A stretch of 64,000 nt of DNA. Source: Opitutaceae bacterium (GTDB lineage Bacteria > Verrucomicrobiota > Verrucomicrobiia > Opitutales > Opitutaceae). This document shows, piece by piece, positions 1 through 11,942 of the stretch (position 1 is the first letter of the stretch; every line of letters begins with the position of its first letter). The stretch lies in contig SXSC01000282.1 in assembly GCA_005792355.1 (NCBI GenBank), forward strand, positions 18,187-82,186, written 5' to 3'. A program made the translations under genes and the position numbers. The notes under the pieces were generated by a model, which worked only from the letters and a program-made list of their open reading frames with translations, searched no databases and was not told the DNA's origin.

Positions 1-2577
<2,577 letters not shown>

Positions 2578-2653
2578 TCAGAAGGAAGTCCGGCAGGCTG
2601 CTGAAGACTTTCGTTTGACGGTAGGGTGGTTGGCGGCACTGTGGGGTGCAGAC

Positions 2654-3373
2654 ATGCTGAACCCGCTGATTCAAGCCCTGCTCATCCTGCAAGACCGCGA
2701 TTTGAAGAGGCTGGGGTTGGAGGCCCAGGCAAAGTCCGTGCCGGGCGACATCGCGCGAGTGGAGCAAAAGATCGCCGAGGAAAAGGCGGTGATCGAGGCA
2801 TCGCGCATGGAGGTGCGCGAACTCGAAACCAAGAAGAAGCTGCTCGAGACCGAGATTGGATCAGCGGAGTCGAAAGTGGCGCTTTATCGAACGCAGCAGC
2901 TTTCCATCCGCAAGAACGACGAATATCAGGCGATGGGACACCAAATTGAAACGGTTCAGGCCGAGATTGCCGAGTTGGAGGGCAGGGAACTCGAGGTGAT
3001 GTATTCGATCGACGAGGCGAAGAATCGATTTGTGGCGGCGGAGGCGGAACTGAAGGCCAACATCTCGGGCCACGAGGGGCGCATCGCGATGTTGCGTGAG
3101 CGGGAGGCCAGCTTGGGGGCCGAGCTCAAGGGGGTGCAGGCGGAGGTCGCGTTGGCGCGCGCTCCGGTCGAGCCGCTCAAGCTGCGCGTCTATGATCGGA
3201 TCGCGGTCCGCAACCACCCGGTCGTCGTCGCGATCCACGGGGACAAGTGTGGCGGCTGCCACCTGAAGGTTTCCGGAGAGGTCGAGTCGGCGGCGCGCGG
3301 CAAGACCGTGGATCCGCTGGCGCAATTGCCGACCTGCGACCAATGCGGGCGGATCGTGTACTGGGAGGGCTGA
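2654..3373 (+). CDS. C4-type zinc ribbon domain protein with N-terminal coiled coil (DUF164/CdsZ-like)
   Basis: ORF from ATG at 2654 (MLNPLIQALLILQDRDLKRLGLEAQ...), long coiled coil, C-terminal CGGCHLKVSGEVE...TCDQCGRIVYWE. Confidence 0.85.
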   Translation: MLNPLIQALLILQDRDLKRLGLEAQAKSVPGDIARVEQKIAEEKAVIEASRMEVRELETKKKLLETEIGSAESKVALYRTQQLSIRKNDEYQAMGHQIETVQAEIAELEGRELEVMYSIDEAKNRFVAAEAELKANISGHEGRIAMLREREASLGAELKGVQAEVALARAPVEPLKLRVYDRIAVRNHPVVVAIHGDKCGGCHLKVSGEVESAARGKTVDPLAQLPTCDQCGRIVYWEG

Positions 3374-3472
3374 ACCCGACGCAGCTCAGGGCGGTCCGGA
3401 GAGCGCGACGAGCTTTTGTCGCCACATTGCGGCCTCCGCCGGTTTGCCCCATTTTTCGTCGGGTGCTCGAAT

Positions 3473-3571
3473 AAGGGGTCATGCTTTACCTTTTGCCTCC
3501 AATGAATCGTCACTACCTTCATCCATTGGCGCCAGGAAATATATAGGACAAAGGGTAAAGCATGACCCCTT
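3473..3571. repeat. MITE/REPIN-like imperfect palindrome with ends AAGGGGTCATGCTTTACC / GGTAAAGCATGACCCCTT
   Basis: Terminal inverted repeat read directly; inner arms AATGAA/TTCAT and CCTCCAATG/CCATTGG also partly complementary. Confidence 0.8.
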
Positions 3572-3603
3572 TAATGGGTTCGAAAATATTCCCCGGTACG
3601 AGC

Positions 3604-6282
3604 CTACGGCTTGACGGCGGTTTTGGGCTGCCACTCGGCCGCCTCGTCCGGCCGGCCGAGCGCGGTGCAGACGAGGGCAAGTTGCTCGGCGAGAAAACCC
3701 GGGGTCTTGCGGAGGCCGGCAGGAAGTGAGGTCAGGCGGGCGGAGAGGGCGGCGTGGCTCTCACGGAGGAGTGGTTCGGCCTCGGCGGGCTGGCCGGAAC
3801 GGGCGAGTGCCTTGCCCAGTTGCCCACGCGCGTGGTGGGTGCGCCAATGATCCGGTTGAGTGCGGCCCAGCGACTCGGCAACCTGGCGCCAGACTGGCAC
3901 GGCGTCGTTGTCGCGACCGGCGAGGCCCAGGGCATCGGCGAACATTTCCCCACCCGCGAGGGTGCTGGTGCCGTCGGGGCCGTGCGCACGCCGCGCGGTT
4001 TCGTAGGCCGTGCGCGCCGGTTCCAAGGCTTCTTCGTAGCGGGTCGCAAACATGAGCATCCCGGCGAGGTTCTTGAGGTAGTTCAGGGTGGTGATGTGCT
4101 CCGGAGTGAAAACACGGGCACTGGTCTCGGCCGCCTCGCGCATGAGATCAATGGCCTCGCCGAGCTGGCCGTTGCGGCCCCGGGCCAGCGCGAGTTTTTT
4201 CATGGCCGACAGGGTGGCCCCATGTTCGGGCCCCCGGGCGCGGCGGCACCCGGCGACCAGTTCTGACAAGGTGGAATCGGCCTCCGAAAATCTGCCGAGA
4301 CTGTAGAGTGCGCTGCCCAGATGGCTGAGTGCGCGCAGGGTCTCGGGGTGGTCCGGCCCGAGTTGCAGGGACAGGCTGGAGTGGAGTCCACGGAGAGTCG
4401 GTTCGGCGTCCCGGGCCCCGCCCATCTCAACTTCGAGGGCGGCGAGCTTGACCCGGGTGCAGAGTGTTTCGGAGTGGCGGGGACCGTGGACCCGCACCGT
4501 CGCCGCCACGGCTTCGCGGGCGGGCACGAGGGCCTCGTCGAATCTCCCCAGCAGCCCCAGCACCGCGGCGTGATGCACGAGCGCGTTCCGAGTCAGCTCG
4601 TGATCGGGGCTGAGCGCTCTCCGGGCGCTTGCCAGGGTTTTTCGCGCGATCGATTCCGCTTTGGGGATTTGCCCGAGTCTTCGTTCGACCAGTGCCTCCG
4701 TTTGCAGTGCGCCAATCGAGGTAGGGTGGTCCCGGCCTTTGGCGCGGATCAATCCGGCGGACGCTGCGCGGACGAGCACGGCGGCGTCGTGGTTGCGGCC
4801 CAGTTCGGTGAGCGTCCCGGCCAGCCCGGCGGTGGTATGGAGGGTCTCGACGTCGTTGGCGCCGAGGTGCCAGCGGCGAAGCGAAGCGCTGCGGCGGAAC
4901 TGCCGCTCCGCCTCAACGTACTCGCCCAGCGAATGGTAGGTGGCGCCCAGGGTGAAGCGAACCGCGGCCTCCGCCAGCGGCGCGTTGGCGAAGCGCCCGG
5001 GTATTCTCTCCACCGCCCGATCCACCGCGGTGCGAAGCGAGAGATTGCGATCGGGCTCAAAGGCAACCGAGGCCTGCCCCAGAAAGTCCTGGCCAAGGAA
5101 ATCGGCGAGGGCTCGGTTCGAGGCGGCCTCGCCGTCGGCGCGGACCCGTTCGCGATTGATGAGCAACGCGGACACCAACGAGGCCACCGCGAGTGAAAAG
5201 GAGAGCAACCAGATGGCGGCCAGCGCGGGCCGCCGGCGGGCCCAGCTCCAGAGCTGGCCACCGGTGGAAATTGGGCGCGCCTTGATCGGCTCATTGGAAA
5301 CAAAACGGCGCAAATCCTCCGCGAGCGCAGCGGCGGTGGCATAGCGGCGCGCGGGGTCGAACTCCAGGCACTTGCCGCAAATCGTCGCAAGATCGCGCGG
5401 AACCTGCGGGGCGAGGAGCCGCAGATCCGGGGCCTCGCGGCGGACGAGCAGCCCGGGCAGTTCGGCGGGTGAAGCTCCGGCAAACGGCGTGCGACCGGCC
5501 AGCATCTCGTGCAAGATCACCCCGAGGGCGTAGAGGTCGGATGGCACGCCCAACGCGGCGCTGCCGCGACTCAGCGCCTCGGGCGCAAGGTAATGGGGTG
5601 TGCCCAGAATCGCCGTGCGCGCGGTGAGTCCGGCACTGCGGTCGAGCTCGGCGGCGAGGCCGAAATCCGCGACGTGCGGTACGCCGGCCGAGAGCATGAT
5701 ATTTGAGGGCTTCAGATCGCGGTGCAGCACGCCGGCCGCGTGGCTGTGGGCGATCGCCTCAGCGATACTCCGCAGGAGCGTCGCGGCTTCCCGGGGCGAA
5801 AACGGCTGCGTGCGAAGGCGGCGCGCGAGGTCGCCGTCCTCGAAATAATCCATCGAGAAATAGGCGTGACCGCGATCGCGGCCGGCATCGTGGACCGCGA
5901 CGATATGGGGATGGCTCAGGCGCGCGATCGTGCGGGCCTCGCGAAGAAACCGCATTTCGAGATCCGAGGTCGTGCCGCCGCCGGTGGGGAGGACCTTGAG
6001 CGCCACGATGCGGCCCAGCTGGGTGTGTTGAGCGAGATAAACCACACCCATGCCGCCGCGCCCAAGTTCGTTGATGATGGAGTAGGGGCCGAGGCGGGTC
6101 GGCCCGGCGGCGGCGCCGGCAGTTGGTATGGGCGGGGCCGAACCCGGCCGGTCCGCCATCGCCTGCGAAAAAATCCGGGCGCCGGCGCAGCGCGGGCAGA
6201 CGCCCGTCGCGTCAAACGCCCGGGCCGAGGGTCGGCCGCATTGCGGACACGGGATCGGCGGAGGAAGCGGGCGGGCGTCCAT
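3604..6282 (-). CDS. Membrane Ser/Thr protein kinase with N-terminal zinc ribbon and C-terminal TPR region
   Basis: CPQCGR...CPRCAG; ELGRGGMGVVYLAQ, VALKVL, HRDLKPSNIML, DFGLA, GTPHYLAPE; TM segment AAIWLLSFSLAVASLVSALLI; TPR-like repeats. Confidence 0.93.
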   Translation of the reverse strand: MDARPLPPPIPCPQCGRPSARAFDATGVCPRCAGARIFSQAMADRPGSAPPIPTAGAAAGPTRLGPYSIINELGRGGMGVVYLAQHTQLGRIVALKVLPTGGGTTSDLEMRFLREARTIARLSHPHIVAVHDAGRDRGHAYFSMDYFEDGDLARRLRTQPFSPREAATLLRSIAEAIAHSHAAGVLHRDLKPSNIMLSAGVPHVADFGLAAELDRSAGLTARTAILGTPHYLAPEALSRGSAALGVPSDLYALGVILHEMLAGRTPFAGASPAELPGLLVRREAPDLRLLAPQVPRDLATICGKCLEFDPARRYATAAALAEDLRRFVSNEPIKARPISTGGQLWSWARRRPALAAIWLLSFSLAVASLVSALLINRERVRADGEAASNRALADFLGQDFLGQASVAFEPDRNLSLRTAVDRAVERIPGRFANAPLAEAAVRFTLGATYHSLGEYVEAERQFRRSASLRRWHLGANDVETLHTTAGLAGTLTELGRNHDAAVLVRAASAGLIRAKGRDHPTSIGALQTEALVERRLGQIPKAESIARKTLASARRALSPDHELTRNALVHHAAVLGLLGRFDEALVPAREAVAATVRVHGPRHSETLCTRVKLAALEVEMGGARDAEPTLRGLHSSLSLQLGPDHPETLRALSHLGSALYSLGRFSEADSTLSELVAGCRRARGPEHGATLSAMKKLALARGRNGQLGEAIDLMREAAETSARVFTPEHITTLNYLKNLAGMLMFATRYEEALEPARTAYETARRAHGPDGTSTLAGGEMFADALGLAGRDNDAVPVWRQVAESLGRTQPDHWRTHHARGQLGKALARSGQPAEAEPLLRESHAALSARLTSLPAGLRKTPGFLAEQLALVCTALGRPDEAAEWQPKTAVKP

Positions 6283-6294
6283 GGAACATCGCGC

Positions 6295-7044
6295 TCAGCG
6301 GCGAAACACCGCGAGGAGATGCCGCAGCTCCTGTTCCGCATCGTCGGGATTTTCGAGGGTGGCGATGACCTCGAGCTTCACGAGTTCGGCGAGCCGGCGG
6401 GTGAGGCGGTGCAACCAGACCGCGACGGTGGCGCGCGAGGTGTCGAGCGTGGCGGCCACGCGCTCGTAGTCGCCCGGAGTCGGCGGGCTGTGCAGAAAAG
6501 GCCGCAGGGCGGCGAAGACGGTGGCCCGGCCCGCGGCGCGTTGTTCGTCGTCGAGGCGGCGGACGGCGTGGTCGAGCAGGGTGACGGCCCAGGACAACTC
6601 GTAGGCCTCGCTGGGATCGAGTTCCGGGTGTGCGACGGCGGCAAATTCCCGCTCCGCGTCGAGTTCGCTGAAATCGACAAAGGTGATTTGGCCGCCGCGT
6701 TTCAGCGCCGCGCCATGCGCACGCTCGCGGCCGACGAACTGGCGGAGCGCGCCGACGAGATAGCCGCGGAACCGGCCCCGCGCGGGATCGGGCCGGTCGA
6801 AAAAATCGCCGGCTATGAGGTGCGCAAAGAATTCCTGGGTCGTGTCCTCGGCGTCGGCGGCGGAGTGCCCGCGGCGGCGCAAATAGCTGAAAACGGGCGG
6901 CCAATAGGTGCGGCAGAGCAGTTCGAGCGCCGGCCGTCGCTGCGCCTCGTCGCCGCGCGCGTCCAGCACCACGCTCCACCGCGTGGACGCGAAATTGCCG
7001 CGAGGTGACGCCACTGGGGCGGGTTGCGGTCCGGTTGCGATCAT
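6295..7044 (-). CDS. ECF-type RNA polymerase sigma factor adjacent to Ser/Thr kinase (ORF open to 7164; ATG at 7044 favoured)
   Basis: FASTRWSVVLDARG...LCRTYWPPVFSYLRRRGHSAADAEDTTQEFFAHLI...; C-terminal HTH-like region VAATLDTSRATVAVWLHRLTRRL. Confidence 0.88.
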   Translation of the reverse strand: MIATGPQPAPVASPRGNFASTRWSVVLDARGDEAQRRPALELLCRTYWPPVFSYLRRRGHSAADAEDTTQEFFAHLIAGDFFDRPDPARGRFRGYLVGALRQFVGRERAHGAALKRGGQITFVDFSELDAEREFAAVAHPELDPSEAYELSWAVTLLDHAVRRLDDEQRAAGRATVFAALRPFLHSPPTPGDYERVAATLDTSRATVAVWLHRLTRRLAELVKLEVIATLENPDDAEQELRHLLAVFRR

Positions 7045-7123
7045 GCCCGCGTTTATGCCCGGTCGCAACCGCCCCCGGCAACGTGTTTCATGAAAACGAT
7101 GGGGACAATGGTCACTCAAAGAT

Positions 7124-7143
7124 GGCCCTAGTGGGATAGGGCC
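7124..7143. promoter_or_regulatory. Perfect palindrome GGCCCTA-N6-TAGGGCC upstream of sigma factor gene
   Basis: Read directly; about 80 bp upstream of the predicted ATG at 7044. Confidence 0.55.
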
Positions 7144-7193
7144 GGTTGGTGCCGGGCCTTGCATTCCGGGCGGCGCGTCGTACGGTCTCCGCC

Positions 7194-7722
7194 CTTAGCT
7201 TCGGGGCCTGGTCGTCGCTCCGAGTTCTTTGATCCCAAGGCGCGGGTAACGCCGCGCCCGTTTTAGAAAGTTCGGAGAGGAAAGTCCGGACACCACAGGG
7301 CAGGATGCTGCGCCAGCTGCAAGGCGAGCGCAGGCGGCGCGCTTCAAGGCGCGTTGACGGACAGTGTCACAGAAAACATACTGCTTCGCAGTTTGAGTGA
7401 AAGGGAAAGGGAGGAGGGAGAGGGGAAACCCGATCACTCTCACCCTTACTTTCACTTCTCACTCGCGGAGCGAGGGTGAAAAGGTGGGGTAAGAGCCCAC
7501 CGCGCCGACGGCGACGTCGGCGGCACGAAAAACCCCTTCCGGTGCAAGGCAAAATAGGTGGCTGGGCGGCCCGTCCATTAGCCACGGGTATGCCGCAGCC
7601 TGCGGCGTCGGCGCAAGCGGGCGACGCGGGCCACGTCCGCCGCAAGGTGGACGTGAGAGAAATGACGACCGAAGCGTCGCAAGATGCAGCACAGAATCCG
7701 GCTTACCGGCCTCGAAGCTAAG
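7194..7722 (+). ncRNA. rnpB: RNase P RNA (bacterial type A-like) with expanded variable region
   Basis: Conserved GAGGAAAGTCCGGACACCACAGGGCAGGATGCTG, GACAGTGTCACAGAAA, GGTGGGGTAAGAGCCCACCG, GGTGCAAGGCAAAATAGGTGG, CAGAATCCGGCTTACCGG; ends pair as P1: CTTAGCTTCGGGGCC with GGCCTCGAAGCTAAG. Confidence 0.95.
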
Positions 7723-7746
7723 ACTTCTCCGCGAGGCGGCGAAGAG

Positions 7747-7775
7747 TGACCAATGACCAATGACCAATGACCAGT
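7747..7775. repeat. Short tandem repeat, TGACCAA-type heptamer (about 4 copies)
   Basis: agTGACCAATGACCAATGACCAATGACCAGTGAGC just downstream of rnpB. Confidence 0.7.
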
Positions 7776-7886
7776 GAGCAGTTATCGGTAATCAGTCATC
7801 AGTGACCAGAGGGCGGTATCCGATACACAGTGACATGTGGTGGCGAGGTGGCGGGCAGTTTGACGCTTTTTTACCCCAATAAAAAT

Positions 7887-9062
7887 ATGAAATTGAAAAT
7901 GCTTCCGGCCGGGATGGCCGCTGGTTTGATTGCTTCGCTGTCCGCCCAGCCGCCGCCGGCAGGGGGCGGGCCCGCCTCGCGCGAGGCGGCGGCACTCGCG
8001 GAACCGTTCAAGGGCATCACGACCGACGGCACCGTGCAGCCCGGATTGTTCTCGATTCGCTCCACGGGTGTTTCGACCGAGCCGGTGCGTCAGGCTGCGG
8101 ACGCGTTCCTCGCCGCCTTGACGCCCGTGCAACGCGCCAAGACGAAGTTTCCGGTCGATGACATCGAGTGGCGGAAATGGATGAACGTCCATCGCTACAC
8201 CCGGCAGGGCGTGAGTTTTCAGGAAATGACCGAGGCGCAGCGCACGGTGGCGTTCGGGCTCCTGCGGGCGTCGCTGAGCGCGAAGGGGCTGAAGCTGTCG
8301 CAGGACATCATGAAGCTGAACCATACGCTCGGCGAACTGAACAACAACAATTTCACCGAATACGGCGAGTGGCTCTATCACATCACCATCATGGGCGAGC
8401 CCTCGGCCGATCGGCCGTGGGGCTGGCAGATCGACGGGCACCACCTGATCATCAATTATTTCGTGTTGCGCGATCAGGTGGTGATGGCGCCGGCGTTTTT
8501 TGGTTCGGAGCCCGTAGTGGCGCGCGCGGGCAAATACCAAGGGGTGTCGATTCTCCAGGAGGAGCAGGCGCGCGGGCTGGCGATGCTGCGTTCGCTGGAT
8601 GATGCGCAACGCAAGAAGGCGGTCCTCGACGTGAACAAGACCGGCAACAACAACTATGCCGAGGGCTTCAAGGACAACGTGATCGTGCCCGCCGCGGGCC
8701 TGTCGGCGGCCGAACTCAACCCGGCGCAGCGCGAAGAGCTGCTCCAACTTGTCGGACTATTCGTGGGGAATATGGACGCCGGGCACGCGCGGGTGAAGCT
8801 GGAGGAGGTCCGCGCCCACCTCGATCGGACCCGTTTCGCGTGGGTGGGCGGAGACACGGACGACAGCGTATTTTATTTTCGGATTCACAGCCCGGTCGTG
8901 CTGATCGAGTTCGATCACCAGCGGCCGGCGAACACCCGGCACCTGCAAAAAGATCCGTCGCGGCCGATCCGCGACCACATCCACGTGGTGGTGCGGACGC
9001 CCAACGGGAACGATTACGGCAAAGATTTGCTGCGGCAGCACCTCGCGACGCAGAAGCACTGA
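7887..9062 (+). CDS. DUF3500 domain secreted protein
   Basis: Signal-like N-terminus MKLKMLPAGMAAGLIASLSAQ; DIMKLNHTLGELNNNNFTEYGEWLYHITIMGEPSADRPWGWQIDGHHLIINYFV resembles the DUF3500 core. Confidence 0.8.
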   Translation: MKLKMLPAGMAAGLIASLSAQPPPAGGGPASREAAALAEPFKGITTDGTVQPGLFSIRSTGVSTEPVRQAADAFLAALTPVQRAKTKFPVDDIEWRKWMNVHRYTRQGVSFQEMTEAQRTVAFGLLRASLSAKGLKLSQDIMKLNHTLGELNNNNFTEYGEWLYHITIMGEPSADRPWGWQIDGHHLIINYFVLRDQVVMAPAFFGSEPVVARAGKYQGVSILQEEQARGLAMLRSLDDAQRKKAVLDVNKTGNNNYAEGFKDNVIVPAAGLSAAELNPAQREELLQLVGLFVGNMDAGHARVKLEEVRAHLDRTRFAWVGGDTDDSVFYFRIHSPVVLIEFDHQRPANTRHLQKDPSRPIRDHIHVVVRTPNGNDYGKDLLRQHLATQKH

Positions 9063-9126
9063 GCCGGAACGGTTCAGCCCCAACCGCAAAAGCGACTTTT
9101 GCCCGTGACGGGAAGAAACACGAATT

Positions 9127-9198
9127 TCGTAGCTGCGAGCGCCAGCGAGTGGACGACGTTCGTTGGTTGAATCCACTCGCTGGCGCTCGCAGCTACGA
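9127..9198. repeat. Perfect inverted repeat, 27-bp arms and 18-nt loop
   Basis: TCGTAGCTGCGAGCGCCAGCGAGTGGA ... TCCACTCGCTGGCGCTCGCAGCTACGA. Confidence 0.95.
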
Positions 9199-9229
9199 CG
9201 GAACTTCGGGCTGTTTCATGGGAGCCCAA

Positions 9230-9305
9230 GGTGGAGCCCGTTGTCCCCAACGGGCTGATCTGGGAGCGTACCTGCCAAAACCCGATGAGGACATCGGGTT
9301 CCACC
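9230..9305 (+). repeat. Dispersed 76-bp REPIN-like repeat, copy 1
   Basis: GGTGGAGCCCGTTGTCCCCAACGGGCTGAT...AACCCGATGAGGACATCGGGTTCCACC; near-identical inverted copy at 21863-21938. Confidence 0.9.
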
Positions 9306-9404
9306 ATGCAGTGTTTTCGTTTTCGGCGAGATGATGCACTCCGACCGAATTGTTCCGATTGCGGTCCCCCGCGGACACCCGGCGGGCCCGCGCCGGCACC
9401 GCGT

Positions 9405-11939
9405 TTACAGACCCCACGACGCCTTGACGGCGGCGTATTGGACGGCGGTGATGTCGCTGAAGTCGACGCGGCGATACGACATCACCGTCGGGGTGAGCGG
9501 TGGGAAGCGGCCGGTGTTGAAGAACTCATGAAAGCCCCAGAGCCGGGTCGGCGCGCTGTAGTTGCGGATGCTCCAGGGTTCTCCGGCGATGCGGCTCTCG
9601 AACATGGCGACCATCGACCCGCGGATGGCGAACGTCGCGCCCCAGTTTTCGAGCAAGCGTGGAAAGTTGTGCACGCCGCCGCCGCTCATCGTGGTGTTGT
9701 TCTTGTTGGACGGCACCTGGCCGGTGAGCAGCGCCGCGGACATCTCGGTCGCGGCGCCGGCGAATTTTGTGTCGCGGGCGGCGCCCATCGTGCCGGAGGA
9801 ACTGTCATAGGGAATCTTATACGTCGACGTGCTGGCGGCGGTGCCGTCGGTCAGGTTGGTCGAGCTGGGATTGGTGGTCGCCCAGCCGGCAACCCAGCCG
9901 GTGTCGACCCGGAGCGGGCTGAGGGCATCGTTCCAGCCCGAAGATTGGATGTACGTGGTGCCACTGACGGCGTAGGTGGGGTGCGAGAGGATGGTAATCG
10001 CGTCCGCAGCGACAGCGGTGGGCACTTCCGAGGTGCTGGCGATGCCGCCATCGGGATAACGGGCGCTGAACGTCGTGCTGGTTGTGGAGGAATCGATGGT
10101 GCCGTCGGCATTGTAATGACCGAGAATGTAGAGGGCGTCGTTGGTGGTGACGCTCAGCCCTGAAGGGGAGGTGGCGGTGGCGACCCGGCCGCGGCCGTTG
10201 ATCAGGCGCACCCCGGAATCCTTGCGGGTCTCGGCGTCGACGGAGTGGATGTAGATGCCGCCATTCCAAGCCGTGGACGAGAGGCCACCGATGGCGTTGA
10301 TCCCGCTGACCGTGCTGAAGGCGCCGGCATTAGAGGGGGTGCCGGCCGGATTGTAGATTGAGTTGGTCCAGGTGGTCGCAGTGGGGAACGCCGTGTCATA
10401 CACCGTGCTGGAGGTGGCGCCGTAAAAGGTCCGTTCAATCGCCATTTTGAGGCCGACCATATCGATGTCGATCAGCCGGACTGCCTTCGGCACATAGGCG
10501 TTGGTTGACGAACGTGAAGCGCCGAAGTTGAAGTTGGTCCGACGCATGTCGGTCACGGCGGTGGGATTCAACCGGACGATGGCGCGGCCGGTCTGATTGC
10601 CGGTGGTGTTGGCGGTGGTGTTGTTGGTCCCGTAGTCCGGCTGGCCGGGCAGAATCACCTCGGTGCCGGCGTTGGTGAAGGCGCGGAACTTGCCGGCCGG
10701 GAGGCTGACGCTGGTGCCGTTGGGCAGCCGACCGGTGCGGGTGGTGGTGCTGTTGTTCACCACGATGTACAGTCCGCAGCGGGTGGAGTATTTCTGCGCC
10801 TCGACATTAACGTTGTAGCCGGCATCGGCGGACGTCAGCGGCGCCTCGATCATTTTGCGCGCGTCGTTGACCGACTGGTCGACGCCGTCGGCCGGGGTGG
10901 TGTCCTCGACGTAGTCGCCGATCGCGACCGGATTGTAGACTTGGACGCCGTGGGCGCCGGTCATGAGGTTGCCGCCATACGTGGCGGTGGCCCAGAGCCG
11001 GAACGATTCACGGGTGGCGGCGGTTTCCGACGCCTGGTTCCACTTATAGTCGCGCCAGAAGCTGGGCGTCGTGGTGCCTGGGGCGGGCCCCCATGCCGAG
11101 ACAAGTCCGCCGGCAGCGGTGAGGAAGCTGTGTTGGTCGGTATAGGCGGTGATGGTGTCGGTCGCGCCGCTGCGGAACTTGGCGTTGTACTTGACGTCGG
11201 TGGTGTAGAGACCTTTCGCCGTGGTGACCGGACCGACAAAATACAGGTATGATCCGGAACTGCCCCACTTGCGGACGAAGAGCCTGCCGTTGGTGTGGAC
11301 ACCGCCGGCGACGGTCATGTTGCCGCCCGGCCAAAACTCGAGGTCCATGTTGTAGAAGATCGCGTGCGAGAAGAGCGGGGATGCCCGGGCCGACAGGGTC
11401 TGGGTCATGCAGGCGGTGTGAGCGGCACCGGCGGCAGTGGTGGGTGGAACAACGGTGGCCTTGGAGATGACCTTGACGTCAAACCGGAACGCGTAGCGGC
11501 CCTTCAGCGGCTCGTTGGAGTTATTGGGGTCGTTGGGATCGAAGTAGTAGAGGGCGCTGGTCGTGCTGGTGGTGACCGCGGTGATGACGCCGATGATGAG
11601 TTCTGGCGCCGTGGTGCCGGTGGTTGCGATATTGCCGCCACCCCAAAACGTCGTGGTCGGAAGGGTGATGACACCGGAGTCGGTGCCGGTGGTGAACCGC
11701 GCGCTGGTGTAGTCGGACCGGCTGCTCATCAACTGGCGGACTTGGGAGAGACCGTATTCGGAGATGGCTTCCGCGGCGTTGCGGGCCTCGATGCGCATCG
11801 CCTCGCGGTAATTCAGCCGGCGTTCGGTCATCGAGTACGACATCATGCTGGCGACGACCAGGAGCACGCCGAGCGAGATCATCAGCACGGTGCCGAGCGC
11901 GCTGCCGCGCTGGGGATGGGCGGAAGTCTTGATTTTCAT
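9405..11939 (-). CDS. Large PilX-like pilus assembly protein (module A)
   Basis: RGSALGTVLMISLGVLLVVASMMSYSMTERRLNYREAMRIEARNAAEAISEYGLSQVRQL; single N-terminal TM in a PilX-like context; 844 aa. Confidence 0.75.
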   Translation of the reverse strand: MKIKTSAHPQRGSALGTVLMISLGVLLVVASMMSYSMTERRLNYREAMRIEARNAAEAISEYGLSQVRQLMSSRSDYTSARFTTGTDSGVITLPTTTFWGGGNIATTGTTAPELIIGVITAVTTSTTSALYYFDPNDPNNSNEPLKGRYAFRFDVKVISKATVVPPTTAAGAAHTACMTQTLSARASPLFSHAIFYNMDLEFWPGGNMTVAGGVHTNGRLFVRKWGSSGSYLYFVGPVTTAKGLYTTDVKYNAKFRSGATDTITAYTDQHSFLTAAGGLVSAWGPAPGTTTPSFWRDYKWNQASETAATRESFRLWATATYGGNLMTGAHGVQVYNPVAIGDYVEDTTPADGVDQSVNDARKMIEAPLTSADAGYNVNVEAQKYSTRCGLYIVVNNSTTTRTGRLPNGTSVSLPAGKFRAFTNAGTEVILPGQPDYGTNNTTANTTGNQTGRAIVRLNPTAVTDMRRTNFNFGASRSSTNAYVPKAVRLIDIDMVGLKMAIERTFYGATSSTVYDTAFPTATTWTNSIYNPAGTPSNAGAFSTVSGINAIGGLSSTAWNGGIYIHSVDAETRKDSGVRLINGRGRVATATSPSGLSVTTNDALYILGHYNADGTIDSSTTSTTFSARYPDGGIASTSEVPTAVAADAITILSHPTYAVSGTTYIQSSGWNDALSPLRVDTGWVAGWATTNPSSTNLTDGTAASTSTYKIPYDSSSGTMGAARDTKFAGAATEMSAALLTGQVPSNKNNTTMSGGGVHNFPRLLENWGATFAIRGSMVAMFESRIAGEPWSIRNYSAPTRLWGFHEFFNTGRFPPLTPTVMSYRRVDFSDITAVQYAAVKASWGL

Positions 11940-11942
11940 GAT

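Noticed and set aside
5722-7008. 428-aa plus-strand ORF
   Set aside because: Antisense to the kinase and sigma genes, which have clear motifs
7195-7767. Small ORFs over the rnpB region
   Set aside because: Region matches RNase P RNA conserved blocks and closing P1 helix
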